Below are positions 44,101-47,791 of a stretch of DNA of 64,000 nucleotides, piece by piece. The number at the start of each line of letters is the position of its first letter. Positions within the stretch are counted from its first letter, which is position 1. A program made the position numbers and the translations under genes. Below the pieces are notes generated by a model. That model did not search any database. It saw only the letters and a list, made by a program, of their open reading frames with translations, and was not told the DNA's origin. The stretch is from Anisus vortex (taxonomy: Eukaryota; Mollusca; Gastropoda; Planorbidae), in NCBI GenBank assembly GCA_949126835.1, contig OX421496.1, positions 21,345,844 to 21,409,843 on the forward strand, given 5' to 3'.

Positions 44101-45694
44101 AAAAAGTTATATTTATATAAATAATAAATTAATATTAGTTTACTAAATTAACATTTAGCAAATGTCTAGTTTTCCTTCTATGTCTGTTTTGTGTTGATTT
44201 TCACCAGGTGCCCAGGTGAATAGGAATTTAAGGACCAGGAGTTCAGGGTTCAAAGGGTTAACCTTTCATACGTCTGAGAGTCAACTGCAATTTCCGCCCC
44301 CAAATAAGATTTCTCTCGTAATGCCAGGTTTAAGATAAAAGAAGTAGCAGGCCATGCATGTTAAGCTCTGCCGTCATCTTTGCTCCAACGTCTGTGGCAT
44401 TTACCAAGAATAAAACCCAAGACCTTCAGCAATCTAAATATATGCTGCAGCTAGATCACTGTGTCCCATATAATGGAATAATTTTAATACTCAAGTTTAT
44501 AGACAGTTTGAGCTTTGACTAAAAACATATTAAAAAAACTAACAACATTTAAGCTTAAATAAATTTCTAAGGAAATATTCATGAAAACAAACCTTAGCTT
44601 CTTTTGTTTTTGTCAGCTCGGCTTTAATTTGATCATCTTGTGAGTTCGAAGAGTCATTTAATGCAGAAATGCGAAGCTGAAGATTAATAAAAATTCTTTT
44701 TTAATAAAAATAATGTGTCATTTTTTGTAAACAAAATAACATTTTAACATCCCTACTAGCCATTTGGCCTATATCACTATCTGTACCATAATTATTTTCT
44801 ACTAATTTCAATAATGAAAAAGATTATTAGATCATGTAGTATGATCATGTAGTACCTATGTATGTAAATTCTAAATAAATAAGCACCCATTGAAATGAAT
44901 GTCAGCTATCAGAAACCTACTAGGCATTAGGCAGATGGCAGATATTTCTTTTAACAAAAGTGTCACAGTTATCTTAAGTCTAAGGTCTAATCAAAAGAAA
45001 CACAAATAAAAATCAAATTAGTTAGACCTATGGCATAGGCTATGCCCCGCTATACCACTATTCTATATAGGCTACTATATATAATAGGCCAAAATTATAT
45101 TATATAGAATATAACAATGCACTACACAATGGTTATTCATTCAGGCATTTAGTATTTAGGCCTAGAATAAAAACAGTTACAAGTTGCAAGTGCTTGTAAA
45201 TTAAATATTATTTCTGCAGCATCCTAATAAATAATATATATATCTTGACCAGTAGTGCAGTAGGGAGTAGGCCTCTGGCCTCTGTGTGCCTACCCTAATA
45301 CAGTAGTCAATAGCCTGCTGCACTGTGCTTGCTAGTAGTCGTACTACTTACTAGACTAGTTACTAGTGATAGTGTAGTTACACGTCTAGTCTTTGGTTTA
45401 AAATAAAGGCACTGGTCACAGCCACAGCCAGCCAAGTTTTGTCAAGGCCCAATTGGAAAGCCGGTTGACCGATCAAGCCAATTGAATATTGAATTATATT
45501 GATTATATGATCTCTTTTTTTGACTTTCGTTACAAGAAAAATGTGAAACTTCTGAAAGATGTAAAAAAAATGTCATGCTAATTTACTAATTAGTTAAATT
45601 AGGCTAATGATTTCCAAGTGGATAACATTGAGGTTGTCTCTCTAAAATATAGGCTATCTGATTTGCAGACTATGCCTGCATTACTACCTACCAT
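4664..45694 (-). CDS. CABIN1: Calcineurin-binding protein cabin-1 (HUCA H3.3 chaperone subunit), 31 coding exons
   Basis: CABIN1 is a nuclear TPR scaffold in the HIRA-UBN1-CABIN1-ASF1 complex that deposits histone H3.3. In vertebrates it also inhibits calcineurin and represses MEF2. I joined 31 exons by GT-AG sites; the phases agree at every junction and give 2,981 residues plus stop. Similarity to vertebrate CABIN1 runs end to end: the ALN and KEAxEAEAF start (residues 2-35), N-terminal TPRs (30-270), a [15 protein letters not shown] basic NLS-like block (about 1170-1205), the central helical repeats (about 1400-2080), an [12 protein letters not shown] helix (about 2565), [13 protein letters not shown] (2670s), and an acidic C-terminus DDEDDD. 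It is longer than the vertebrate protein because of exons 11 and 25, which are Ser/Thr/Gln-rich and look disordered. Likely intact: I found no frameshift or internal stop. Confidence 0.93.
5149..5731. other. CABIN1 intron 30, nothing notable
   Basis: AT-rich intron with T runs. No recognisable element. Confidence 0.6.
5732..5873 (-). CDS. CABIN1: CABIN1 exon 30
   Basis: Residues 2774-2821, Lys/Glu-rich ([16 protein letters not shown]). Little conservation; supported by splice sites, phase and the open frame. Confidence 0.82.
5960..6312 (+). mobile_element. LINE fragment (3' end of a reverse transcriptase ORF), intron 29
   Basis: Plus-strand reading gives decayed blocks typical of the C-terminal end of LINE polyproteins: [35 protein letters not shown], and [13 protein letters not shown]. 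Stop codons interrupt it. Antisense to CABIN1. The clade (RTE/Nimb-like) is a guess. Confidence 0.75.
6939..7010 (-). CDS. CABIN1: CABIN1 exon 29
   Basis: Residues 2750-2773, 24 codons. [16 protein letters not shown] aligns with human DEEAALEQAVKFCQVHLG. Phase 0 at both ends. Confidence 0.88.
7011..7423. other. CABIN1 intron 28, nothing notable
   Basis: AT-rich intron without repeats that I recognise. Confidence 0.6.
7424..7652 (-). CDS. CABIN1: CABIN1 exon 28
   Basis: Residues 2673-2749. [20 protein letters not shown] matches human [20 protein letters not shown], then VYQVWLLGK (human AYRVWQQGQ). The human segment between these two motifs is much longer. Confidence 0.95.
7791..7954 (-). 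CDS. CABIN1: CABIN1 exon 27
   Basis: Residues 2619-2673. [35 protein letters not shown] and KRTPDTG match human [35 protein letters not shown] and QRTPDQG. GTGAGT donor, phase 2. Confidence 0.96.
8097..8207 (-). CDS. CABIN1: CABIN1 exon 26
   Basis: Residues 2582-2618. [20 protein letters not shown] and [12 protein letters not shown] match human [20 protein letters not shown] and LFCERNKTNFFN. GTACAT donor. Confidence 0.95.
8208..9143. other. CABIN1 intron 25, nothing notable
   Basis: AT-rich, about 0.94 kb, no tandem repeat or transposon ends found. Confidence 0.55.
9144..10617 (-). CDS. CABIN1: CABIN1 exon 25, long variable linker
   Basis: Residues 2090-2581. DHEY near the start and [20 protein letters not shown] at the end match human DHDY and [20 protein letters not shown]. 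Between them is about 440 residues of Ser/Thr/Gln/Glu-rich sequence. It includes roughly eleven imperfect hexapeptides of the TSNQQV type, encoded by an 18-bp coding minisatellite at about 10319-10515. Confidence 0.93.
10942..12110. repeat. 53-bp minisatellite, about 22 copies, intron 24
   Basis: Units carry CAGCCAACC[G/A]TCTGTGCCGA, CCTTTATGATAAGGTATCAC and AGCTGCATGATA. They are nearly identical. The main variable site (CCGTC or CCATC) alternates in the first units, is uniform G in the middle and uniform A in the last ten or so, which indicates block homogenisation. Confidence 0.97.
12245..12971. mobile_element. piggyBac-type MITE, 727 bp, TTAA target sites
   Basis: Terminal inverted repeats are CCCTTTAGCCCTTG at the left and CAAGGGCTAAATGG at the right, with one mismatch. 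They are bounded by TTAA on both sides (12241-12244 and 12972-12975), the hallmark of piggyBac insertion. No transposase ORF, so it is non-autonomous. It sits in CABIN1 intron 24 next to the 53-bp array. Confidence 0.88.
13030..13274 (-). CDS. CABIN1: CABIN1 exon 24
   Basis: Residues 2009-2090. [19 protein letters not shown] matches human AMEALEVYFRLHASILKLL, then [12 protein letters not shown] (human GPFARGEEKNTPK). Ends in phase 2. Confidence 0.95.
13275..13695. other. CABIN1 intron 23, nothing notable
   Basis: AT-rich with poly-T and poly-A runs around 13550-13590. Confidence 0.6.
13696..13869 (-). CDS. CABIN1: CABIN1 exon 23
   Basis: Residues 1951-2008. [20 protein letters not shown] and VYLEHYKQ match human [20 protein letters not shown] and VYLLHYRQ. 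Its TGTCTGCAG acceptor lies about 15 bases from the 50-bp array. Confidence 0.95.
13880..16893. repeat. 50-bp minisatellite, about 60 copies, intron 22
   Basis: Units contain AACAATGATATAACAATTCA, TGTACACCTTGACTTGCCTC and ATATACACC. Two main variants differ at ATACACC versus ATTCATC, and at CTTG/CTAG/CCTG; they occur in runs. One unit near 14747 has a short internal duplication. The array starts about 10-15 bases upstream of the acceptor of exon 23, so the branch point of this intron must lie within or at the edge of the repeat. Confidence 0.98.
17360..17697. repeat. 42-bp minisatellite, about 8 copies, intron 22
   Basis: Units contain CACTTATTTGTATTGGTAAA, AACTGACATCAAATATCTA and ACT. It lies 34 bases downstream of the donor of exon 22. 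In gene sense each junction reads AATAAGTGAGTTAG, which includes a GTGAGT donor-like hexamer. Confidence 0.97.
17732..17929 (-). CDS. CABIN1: CABIN1 exon 22
   Basis: Residues 1885-1950. [20 protein letters not shown] and [12 protein letters not shown] match human [20 protein letters not shown] and MSYALHSFASRQ. GTGAGG donor, 34 bases from the 42-bp array. Confidence 0.95.
17930..18974. other. Intron 21 sequence left of the LTR element
   Basis: AT-rich, no gene or repeat recognised. The last four bases before the element (GTTG, 18975-18978) are its target-site duplication. Confidence 0.5.
18979..19602 (+). repeat. 5' LTR
   Basis: Starts TG, ends CA. It contains AATAAA near 19370 as a possible poly(A) signal. 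Only one substitution against the 3' LTR is evident over most of its length, but the last 25 or so bases differ at several positions. Confidence 0.93.
19603..19620 (+). promoter_or_regulatory. Candidate primer-binding site
   Basis: The bases right after the LTR (GTTTGCGGGCTGCGTCC) have the position of a primer-binding site and loosely resemble the tRNA-Pro type found in some retroelements. The match is imperfect, so the primer tRNA is uncertain. Confidence 0.35.
19776..22367 (+). CDS. Gag-protease polyprotein joined to integrase remnant (863 aa)
   Basis: One ORF of a Gypsy-like retroelement. Residues about 70-120 are a charged coiled coil ([12 protein letters not shown]). Residues 140-300 resemble the Gag capsid from which vertebrate SCAN domains derive. 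A CCHC zinc knuckle ([16 protein letters not shown]2CX4HX4C) starts at residue 349. An aspartic protease with active-site DTGAS is at 516-520, flanked by the expected hydrophobic segments. After a Lys/Glu-rich linker, residues about 752-800 match the end of an integrase core ([14 protein letters not shown], then HPESRGA), but the catalytic Glu context after RGA is lost. Reverse transcriptase and RNase H, normally between protease and integrase, are missing. The join is in frame. Confidence 0.9.
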   Translation: MEFIENPEEEVLKTLSIKKLKEIAEILKIEVTETTPSRTVLTQQIKDVLIASGKLKVESSVEGYQVEGQMSEQLRFQLEMKRMEMEDKREQKRIEMEEKRLEMEDKKSQRETESQERIELAKIGATKKESHHDVEMARWKKLVPTYIDKESEIANFFQTFEISCRDFKFPEDKWGILVRTAFTQGRARDCVLLLKEENLNDYEIIKDTVLKAYNQIPESYRKRFRQYTMSPYQTHLDFLRAEEKLMDQWIKSRNISTLKEMKDIILLEDFINKVRPDIRMYLSERDITDPHKAADLAEQYTLCHRTAGEKNFNRAQRQAENTQQQHREKEHFVKQNDVNKKPINKNVQCTFCKRTGHSIEDCWSIRSDKRPNKVVMCASHKPIQNVQESENTNELNSKKDSSKPETLRVELPESKSQKVEKSTTEDNEDKYPDYKYRMATIGLIVQVHRDEKVDQSIFDSNKSLKSSKDETTPESHGQGKNKIDTETLCSLQPFISEGCVALQKEGPLKSVNILRDTGASLTLLLKDVLPLNVNTLTGQTVLLRGFEWKEVIPLHRIYLTSDLVTGYVTVGVISKLPVEGISVILANDLAKGRVRPELIVKENPDPSPIVETGKEKELYPVGDVINGMTPQKKKEETILQEKEKKEEILPREKKEEEEVELDTTIFSMIEDCPKGNDQSKKSSPNELIAEQKVDPELLQLHEKAVDEKENPTTDVYEQIEHSMNKQQCKPAVAGTDEDWRSITEETSAESWTETIKSYGLPQSIPTDRGTNFAPELFNPVLKNLCLEQEMSTESHPESRGAYGPIFGPTVRGPLKLLPEEWQTELDLLGLSKYLDKYIKFLSDITVFVKKKIVHCLHADAIVV
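22315..22527 (+). pseudogene. Integrase C-terminal tail in a shifted frame, with one membrane segment
   Basis: A 70-codon frame overlaps the end of the Gag [18 protein letters not shown] resembles the short conserved motif at the C-terminus of Gypsy integrases (HVNMLKPY type). It is followed by a hydrophobic stretch ([13 protein letters not shown]) that could span a membrane. It is probably a frameshifted relic; an envelope-like remnant is less likely. Confidence 0.5.
22528..24720 (+). other. Non-coding interior of the LTR element
   Basis: About 2.2 kb between the integrase relic and the polypurine tract, AT-rich, with no open frame resembling reverse transcriptase or envelope. It belongs to the element by position. 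Confidence 0.7.
24721..24733 (+). promoter_or_regulatory. Polypurine tract
   Basis: AGAAGGGGGGGGA lies directly before the 3' LTR, where plus-strand DNA synthesis is primed in LTR elements. Confidence 0.85.
24734..25359 (+). repeat. 3' LTR
   Basis: Near-identical to the 5' LTR from TGTTACG onward. Its terminal part (AGTAATCAATATCTAAAGGG) differs from the 5' copy. Confidence 0.93.
25495..25586. repeat. 46-bp tandem duplication of exon 21 end and donor
   Basis: Two copies, each with CTTACAG, GTTGAGTTTCTGTTCAATTT and GATACATTTTGGCTAGA, differ at a few bases. One contains the last coding bases and donor of exon 21; the other lies in the intron. Confidence 0.95.
25545..25816 (-). CDS. CABIN1: CABIN1 exon 21, with duplicated 3' end
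   Basis: Residues 1794-1884. [20 protein letters not shown] and [15 protein letters not shown] match human [20 protein letters not shown] and FDSWAGMALARASRI. The GTAAGT donor after KLNS keeps the frame. A 46-bp tandem copy of the exon end and donor lies just downstream (25495-25540); using that second donor would meet a stop. Confidence 0.95.
25817..26385. other. CABIN1 intron 20, left part
   Basis: Mostly unique AT-rich sequence. The segment 26190-26265 vaguely resembles a decayed tRNA-like head but is too diverged to call. Confidence 0.5.
26386..26667 (-). mobile_element. tRNA-derived SINE, copy 1 (fullest)
   Basis: Read on the minus strand it begins with a tRNA-like head having an A box (TGGCCGAGCAG) and a B box (GGGTTCGAATCC), followed by a body shared with the copies at 39.1, 39.8 and 44.3 kb. 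The A box resembles leucine or serine tRNAs. Located in CABIN1 intron 20, same strand as the gene. Confidence 0.85.
26701..26885 (-). CDS. CABIN1: CABIN1 exon 20
   Basis: Residues 1732-1794. [15 protein letters not shown] and [19 protein letters not shown] match human LIWEDALFMFEYFKP and LPEFDSYKTSTVSADLANL. Phase 2 to 1. Confidence 0.95.
27029..27176. repeat. About 73-bp tandem duplication, intron 19
   Basis: Two adjacent copies share TATGTGGTCTAAACATAAAA, AACTGATCTTTAGTTGAGCC and TTCAACAAATGTTT. Confidence 0.9.
27265..27755. repeat. 45-bp minisatellite, about 11 copies, intron 19
   Basis: Units contain GCTGTCAACTCAAATATTGC, AATGAATAAAACCAG, a T6 run and ATGT. 45 is divisible by three, so both strands show long artefactual frames. 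Confidence 0.97.
27756..28122. other. Intron 19, remaining part
   Basis: Unique AT-rich sequence, nothing recognised. Confidence 0.55.
28123..28269 (-). CDS. CABIN1: CABIN1 exon 19
   Basis: Residues 1683-1732. [14 protein letters not shown] and [19 protein letters not shown] match human RSWCCNSDGALLRF and LEQCFYCLYSFPSKKSKAR, the best conserved stretch of the protein. Confidence 0.96.
28482..28625 (-). CDS. CABIN1: CABIN1 exon 18
   Basis: Residues 1635-1683, with an acidic run ([10 protein letters not shown]) and then [12 protein letters not shown], matching human LMLLNTAHEYLG. Confidence 0.92.
28626..29543. other. CABIN1 intron 17, nothing notable
   Basis: AT-rich, about 0.9 kb, without obvious repeat ends. 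Confidence 0.55.
29544..29705 (-). CDS. CABIN1: CABIN1 exon 17
   Basis: Residues 1581-1635. [20 protein letters not shown] and [10 protein letters not shown] match human LVRLTNNLIQVIDCSMAV and SSVLPWIILH. GTAAAT donor; phase 2 at both ends. Confidence 0.92.
29706..30205. other. CABIN1 intron 16, nothing notable
   Basis: AT-rich with short imperfect repeats of AAAGTACATAGTCCTAC around 29880-29940. Confidence 0.55.
30206..30420 (-). CDS. CABIN1: CABIN1 exon 16, next to the 39-bp array
   Basis: Residues 1510-1581. [16 protein letters not shown] and AEISLNEAV match human ERPAQLLLLQDSLLRL and SDVALNEAV. The acceptor chosen is AAATAAG before AACAAG. An in-frame alternative six bases further in (ACAAG before AGAGGG) is equally possible. 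A 39-bp minisatellite begins 12 bases upstream of the exon. Confidence 0.88.
30433..31574. repeat. 39-bp minisatellite, about 29 copies, with splice-acceptor-like units, intron 15
   Basis: Units contain AATCAATACAACATTGTCAA, GAATTACTAC and AAAACAAAA. In gene sense each reads CTTGAC, 28 or so bases, then TTTTTTGTTTTGTAG, which looks like a branch point followed by a polypyrimidine tract and TAG. Two units have an extra base, which shifts the artefactual open frames. It begins 12 bases upstream of exon 16 and fills about 70% of the intron. Confidence 0.97.
31575..32055. other. Intron 15, remaining part
   Basis: Unique AT-rich sequence between exon 15 and the 39-bp array. Confidence 0.55.
32056..32228 (-). 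CDS. CABIN1: CABIN1 exon 15
   Basis: Residues 1452-1509. [14 protein letters not shown] and [16 protein letters not shown] match human VIRLPNLHNDSVVS and LERCQSLEEIQRLYEA. GTAAGT donor, phase 0. Confidence 0.94.
32395..32547 (-). CDS. CABIN1: CABIN1 exon 14
   Basis: Residues 1401-1452. [15 protein letters not shown] and [13 protein letters not shown] match human VRVYWLKARFLALQG and ALENYDICTEMLQ. The donor (GTTTTT) is weak. Confidence 0.9.
32548..32996. other. CABIN1 intron 13, nothing notable
   Basis: Unique AT-rich sequence. Confidence 0.6.
32997..33692 (-). CDS. CABIN1: CABIN1 exon 13, NLS and central conserved region
   Basis: Residues 1169-1401. It opens with [12 protein letters not shown] and [11 protein letters not shown], matching human GVKRKKISEES and AKRRSARVRNT, and is a probable nuclear localisation signal. 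Then [29 protein letters not shown] and a Leu-rich helical region follow. It is less AT-rich than its neighbours. Confidence 0.95.
33693..34255. other. CABIN1 intron 12, right-hand part, nothing notable
   Basis: AT-rich sequence before the hAT-like element. Confidence 0.55.
34263..34733. mobile_element. Degenerate hAT-like non-autonomous element, intron 12
   Basis: The segment is GC-richer than the intron. It is bounded by TCTAGAG on both sides (34256-34262 and 34734-34740), a possible target duplication. The left end CAGCAGTTCCCAATC is a common hAT-type terminus; the right end matches its complement only partly. No ORF of note. Confidence 0.55.
34887..35063 (-). CDS. CABIN1: CABIN1 exon 12
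   Basis: Residues 1110-1169, poorly conserved, Ser-rich ([17 protein letters not shown]). The acceptor TTGGTAG at 35064 is the one that keeps the frame from exon 11. A CAG nearer the exon would bring an early stop. Ends KSSSG in phase 1. Confidence 0.72.
35168..37613 (-). CDS. CABIN1: CABIN1 exon 11, very large disordered insert
   Basis: Residues 295-1110 in one exon of 2,446 bases. Only the start ([12 protein letters not shown], human IDLSDYQDPSQ) is recognisably conserved. The rest is Ser/Thr/Asn/Gln-rich low-complexity sequence with many SP and TP dipeptides. A 13-residue tandem duplication ([20 protein letters not shown]) lies near the start, at 37376-37448. The corresponding linker in vertebrates is far shorter. 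It is continuously open, so it is under coding constraint. Confidence 0.88.
37776..37842 (-). CDS. CABIN1: CABIN1 exon 10
   Basis: Residues 272-294. [16 protein letters not shown] matches human TWKCLGESLLAMYNHL. It ends in phase 0 at IPPK with a GTAAGA donor. Confidence 0.92.
37843..38182. repeat. Intron 9 with three copies of a 39-bp unit
   Basis: About three near-identical units (AAGTAAATTTAAGTTGA, CATAAATATAAGTAATAAAA, TG) occupy 37905-38022. The rest is plain intron. Confidence 0.85.
38183..38292 (-). CDS. CABIN1: CABIN1 exon 9
   Basis: Residues 236-272. [15 protein letters not shown] and [11 protein letters not shown] correspond to human VDEALGLRKKRQALI and LVQPIPFFTW. Confidence 0.9.
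38400..38765 (+). mobile_element. LINE fragment, intron 8
   Basis: Plus-strand blocks [15 protein letters not shown], then (after a frame change) a [11 protein letters not shown] stretch and an [12 protein letters not shown] stretch are characteristic of the C-terminal part of LINE polyproteins. Stops and frameshifts show it is dead. Different and better preserved than the fragment at 6 kb. Confidence 0.8.
38943..38991 (-). CDS. CABIN1: CABIN1 exon 8
   Basis: Residues 219-235, a 49-base exon rich in Glu and Lys (EVDKEEKKE). It restores phase 0. Weakly conserved; accepted because both splice sites and the phases of its neighbours fit. Confidence 0.78.
39143..39415 (-). mobile_element. tRNA-derived SINE, copy 2, intron 7
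   Basis: The same layout as copy 1: a tRNA-like head with B box GGGTTCAAAT and a body containing GGGTACCCGACTTTAGTTGG and GGACTGATGGATCAATTTGG. Diverged. Same orientation as CABIN1. Confidence 0.8.
39548..39677 (-). CDS. CABIN1: CABIN1 exon 7
   Basis: Residues 176-219. [19 protein letters not shown] followed by EQPSL matches human [29 protein letters not shown] acceptor, GTGAGT donor, phases 1 to 2. Confidence 0.93.
39780..39915 (-). mobile_element. SINE fragment, copy 3, intron 6
   Basis: Body only: GGAGTCTACCCAGCTACATA, GGCCACACTATTCCC and GAATGCTGCTTCATTA match the corresponding body of copy 1. The head is missing. Confidence 0.65.
39916..40849. other. Intron 6, unassigned part
   Basis: AT-rich. 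Nothing recognised. Confidence 0.5.
40850..41056 (+). mobile_element. SINE-like element with ATT tail
   Basis: GC-richer block starting GGCTGGTCCTGCCGTTAGTT and ending GTGCTATATAAAAATAATTA before a short ATT repeat, the usual look of a SINE 3' end. A tRNA head is not clear. No second copy in the window. Confidence 0.5.
41200..42575. mobile_element. Mariner-like DNA element, 1.38 kb, intron 6
   Basis: Ends are inverted: CCATATATACTCGC at the left, GCGAGTATATACGG at the right, each next to TATAAGTCGCAC-type subterminal sequence. TA lies on both sides (41198-41199 and 42576-42577), as in Tc1/mariner insertions. No intact transposase. Confidence 0.78.
41684..41835. mobile_element. MITE nested inside the mariner-like element, 152 bp
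   Basis: Inverted ends CAGGGATGCCAG and CTGGCATCCCTG are flanked by CAATAA on both sides (41678-41683, 41836-41841). The ends look hAT-like although the visible duplication is only 6 bp. Confidence 0.8.
42654..42732 (-). CDS. CABIN1: CABIN1 exon 6
   Basis: Residues 150-176, starting [18 protein letters not shown], equivalent to human CNPDHWPCLDNLITV. It ends in phase 1 before a GTAAGT donor. Confidence 0.93.
42902..43003 (-). CDS. CABIN1: CABIN1 exon 5
   Basis: Residues 116-149, a TPR unit with [12 protein letters not shown] and [10 protein letters not shown], matching human LWYKIGHVALRL. Confidence 0.93.
43288..43431 (-). CDS. CABIN1: CABIN1 exon 4
   Basis: Residues 68-115. The helical pair [14 protein letters not shown] and [12 protein letters not shown] corresponds to human YSTYKNLAQLAAQR. 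Donor GTAAGT. Confidence 0.93.
43581..43694 (-). CDS. CABIN1: CABIN1 exon 3
   Basis: Residues 30-67, starting [12 protein letters not shown], the first helix of the N-terminal TPR region. ATTTAG acceptor; donor GTAAGC. Confidence 0.92.
43695..44329. other. CABIN1 intron 2, nothing notable
   Basis: AT-rich; the block 44200-44330 is a little GC-richer and may belong to the adjacent SINE fragment. Confidence 0.5.
44330..44470 (-). mobile_element. SINE fragment, copy 4, intron 2
   Basis: On the minus strand GGGACACAGTGATC, CTGAAGGTCTTGGGTT and TGCCACAGACGTTGGAGCAA correspond to the head and part of the body of copy 1. Degenerate and shortened. Confidence 0.6.
44593..44676 (-). CDS. CABIN1: CABIN1 exon 2
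   Basis: Residues 2-29. ISALNDSS and TKTKEAK match the conserved vertebrate N-terminus. CAG acceptor, GTTTG donor, phase 0 at both ends. Confidence 0.9.
44677..45691. other. CABIN1 intron 1
   Basis: About 1 kb, AT-rich, with several TAGGCCTA-type palindromes between 45000 and 45300. Confidence 0.65.
45692..45694 (-). CDS. CABIN1: CABIN1 exon 1 (start codon only)
   Basis: In gene sense the sequence reads CAACTGAAAATG then GTAGGTAG, so the ATG is the last codon of exon 1 and is followed at once by a donor. The next exon begins in frame with Leu-Arg-Ile-Ser-Ala-Leu-Asn, matching the vertebrate Met-Ile-Arg-Ile-Ala-Ala-Leu-Asn start. The 5' UTR extends to higher coordinates; its start is not visible. 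Confidence 0.75.
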
Positions 45695-46690
45695 TTTCAG
45701 TTGGTCTCGTCTTGTAGTCTTGTATTTAGCAAAATTTGAGTGCGAGTCTTTACTCTTCAACTCAGTTTGTTCAGTCTTGAAGAGTAGAGTAGAAGTAGAA
45801 TCGTCTTTCTTGAGTAATCTTGAGTCAGTCTGAGAAGCCGCTCCGTTAGAAGAATTAGAATTTTATTTCAAAATAATTGACTGGCGAATGTACATTGTAT
45901 TGGACTATTGGTAGGCCTATGCTTACTCGATGAGGCTTTTTCAAATGATTTTACTGCATTTTATATCACAACTAGATCTAAATATGTATGATTTTAAACT
46001 CTCTAGTAATTATTACTACTACTTACTACTAGTAAACAATATACTGCAGATCCCACTGATGTCTTTTTAGAGATCAGTGGCAGATCCACTTAGCTTTATA
46101 AATTAAAAATATATATAGCTCAGTGTAATAAGCTATAGAGTTGCCAGTTGTTGTTTTTTAAGCCTTTCAAAACGTATGTAAAATTATGTCAAATTAAAGT
46201 TTCCTTTGTCTTTGATTTGAATATAAGCAACAATAAAATTAAACAGCCCATAAAACCTTTTTTTTTTCGTATAATTCTTTGTATGTCCTTTTTTTTTGTT
46301 TTTTTTTTTTGGGGGGGGGGGGAAGTTTGTGAAAATGTTTCCTAAAATATTAATTAGCCTACACTGGTTATTATAATATCAAGGATTTAAAAATGCGTAT
46401 TAGGCCTAAAGTTGAAAAGGCTATAAAATACGGTAAAATGGAGATGAGAACTGTTAGGCATATAGTATAGTTATTATCTATAGACCTATCTATGTATTAT
46501 TAGGATAGCCCACTGTTAACACTACCAAAATGACAAAGAAAATAATTCTCTCTCTCTCTCTCTTTCTCTCTCTATATCATATATATATAGGCCTAAGCTT
46601 AGGCCTATATAGATATTCGGTTTACCAGATATTCTTTTTCTTCTTCTATTAGCCAGTCTGCAGAGCAGTTTGCTCAATTGCAGTCAATGT
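45695..46690. other. Upstream region and 5' UTR of CABIN1
   Basis: The 5' UTR and promoter should lie here (minus strand). I see no clear TATA box at a fixed place. Contains poly-T, poly-G and CT-repeat tracts (46258-46321, 46547-46573). Confidence 0.45.
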
Positions 46691-46701
46691 CAGATGGCGA
46701 C

Positions 46702-46915
46702 CAGTGGCGTAGCTAGGGAGGGGCAGGGGGCATATGTCACTGGGCGCCACGTTAGGGGGCGCCAAAATGAGTATTAAAACTAATTATTTAATTTTATTTT
46801 GATGTAAACTAATGTATCCCAAATACGTTTGCAAGATAAATATCTTCATTACAAACCAGTTGGCAAGCATGATTTTGGCGCCCCCATTGAGCATTAAGGG
46901 GCGCCATTCTACTCA
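46702..46915. mobile_element. Repeat fragment beginning CAGTGGCGTAGC
   Basis: CAGTGGCGTAGCTAGG at the left recurs at 47470 (CAGTGGCGTAGCCAGG) and is a widespread DNA-transposon end. GGGCGCCA motifs lie at both sides of this segment. The other terminus is unclear. Confidence 0.5.
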
Positions 46916-47791
46916 TACAACAAATGACACATCCACAATGTAGGATTGCTGATGGCGTTATTTTTTAAAACAAAGATCGGTTCGGGTTCAAATATTATTC
47001 TTCATATATTGAAAGTGGCATCTGGTTTTAACAATTATACAGGCTGGATAATTTCGAGTCGAATATAGGCCTACTTAGACTAGCATGAGTACACTCAGCT
47101 AAACAGGATCCAGTAATTGTTATCACATTTTTTTGGAACAGTTGAAAGTATATATTTGTTTTTCTCTCGTTCAACGACTCGTTGGGGAGAATTAAAAAGA
47201 GTTGTGCCATTCACAGTGAAGTGGGAGCCTGAAACACGCTGGAGTGCACGAACAGAAGCTGTTAAAGCTATTTATGAAGGACTAGATGAACTAGTAGAGC
47301 TGTTGGAAAAATTATCAGAAGATGCAACTATGACGCCTGACACCAGAAGTGATGCAGAAACTTTGCTGGCAGGTACATTAAACTTTAACTTCCTAGTTTT
47401 GTTACATTTCTGGAACATCATACTTGGGAAAATTGATCGTGTCCAGAAACGGTTGCAGCGGATCCTACTCAGTGGCGTAGCCAGGTTTTGACGTTATGGG
47501 GAGCGAAATTTTAGGAAAAAGGCCCCACTTTTAACAATTTCACCAGATTAATAGAATAACTAACAATTCGTACGTATCAAGTGTTATAAGAAAACCCTGT
47601 GCCTCAGGATACACACACTGTATAATAGTGCAGTTTTTATTTAACCATTTACGATTCTTTTTCTAGCAGATAATATATCTAGTGATGGAAATTTCTGCAA
47701 AATTTAATTGATTGCATCTACTGTTAATTTTCGGGATGAACATCTAGTATCGAAAAGTATTTATAGAATCAACGCGATTGCTCATTTGTAG

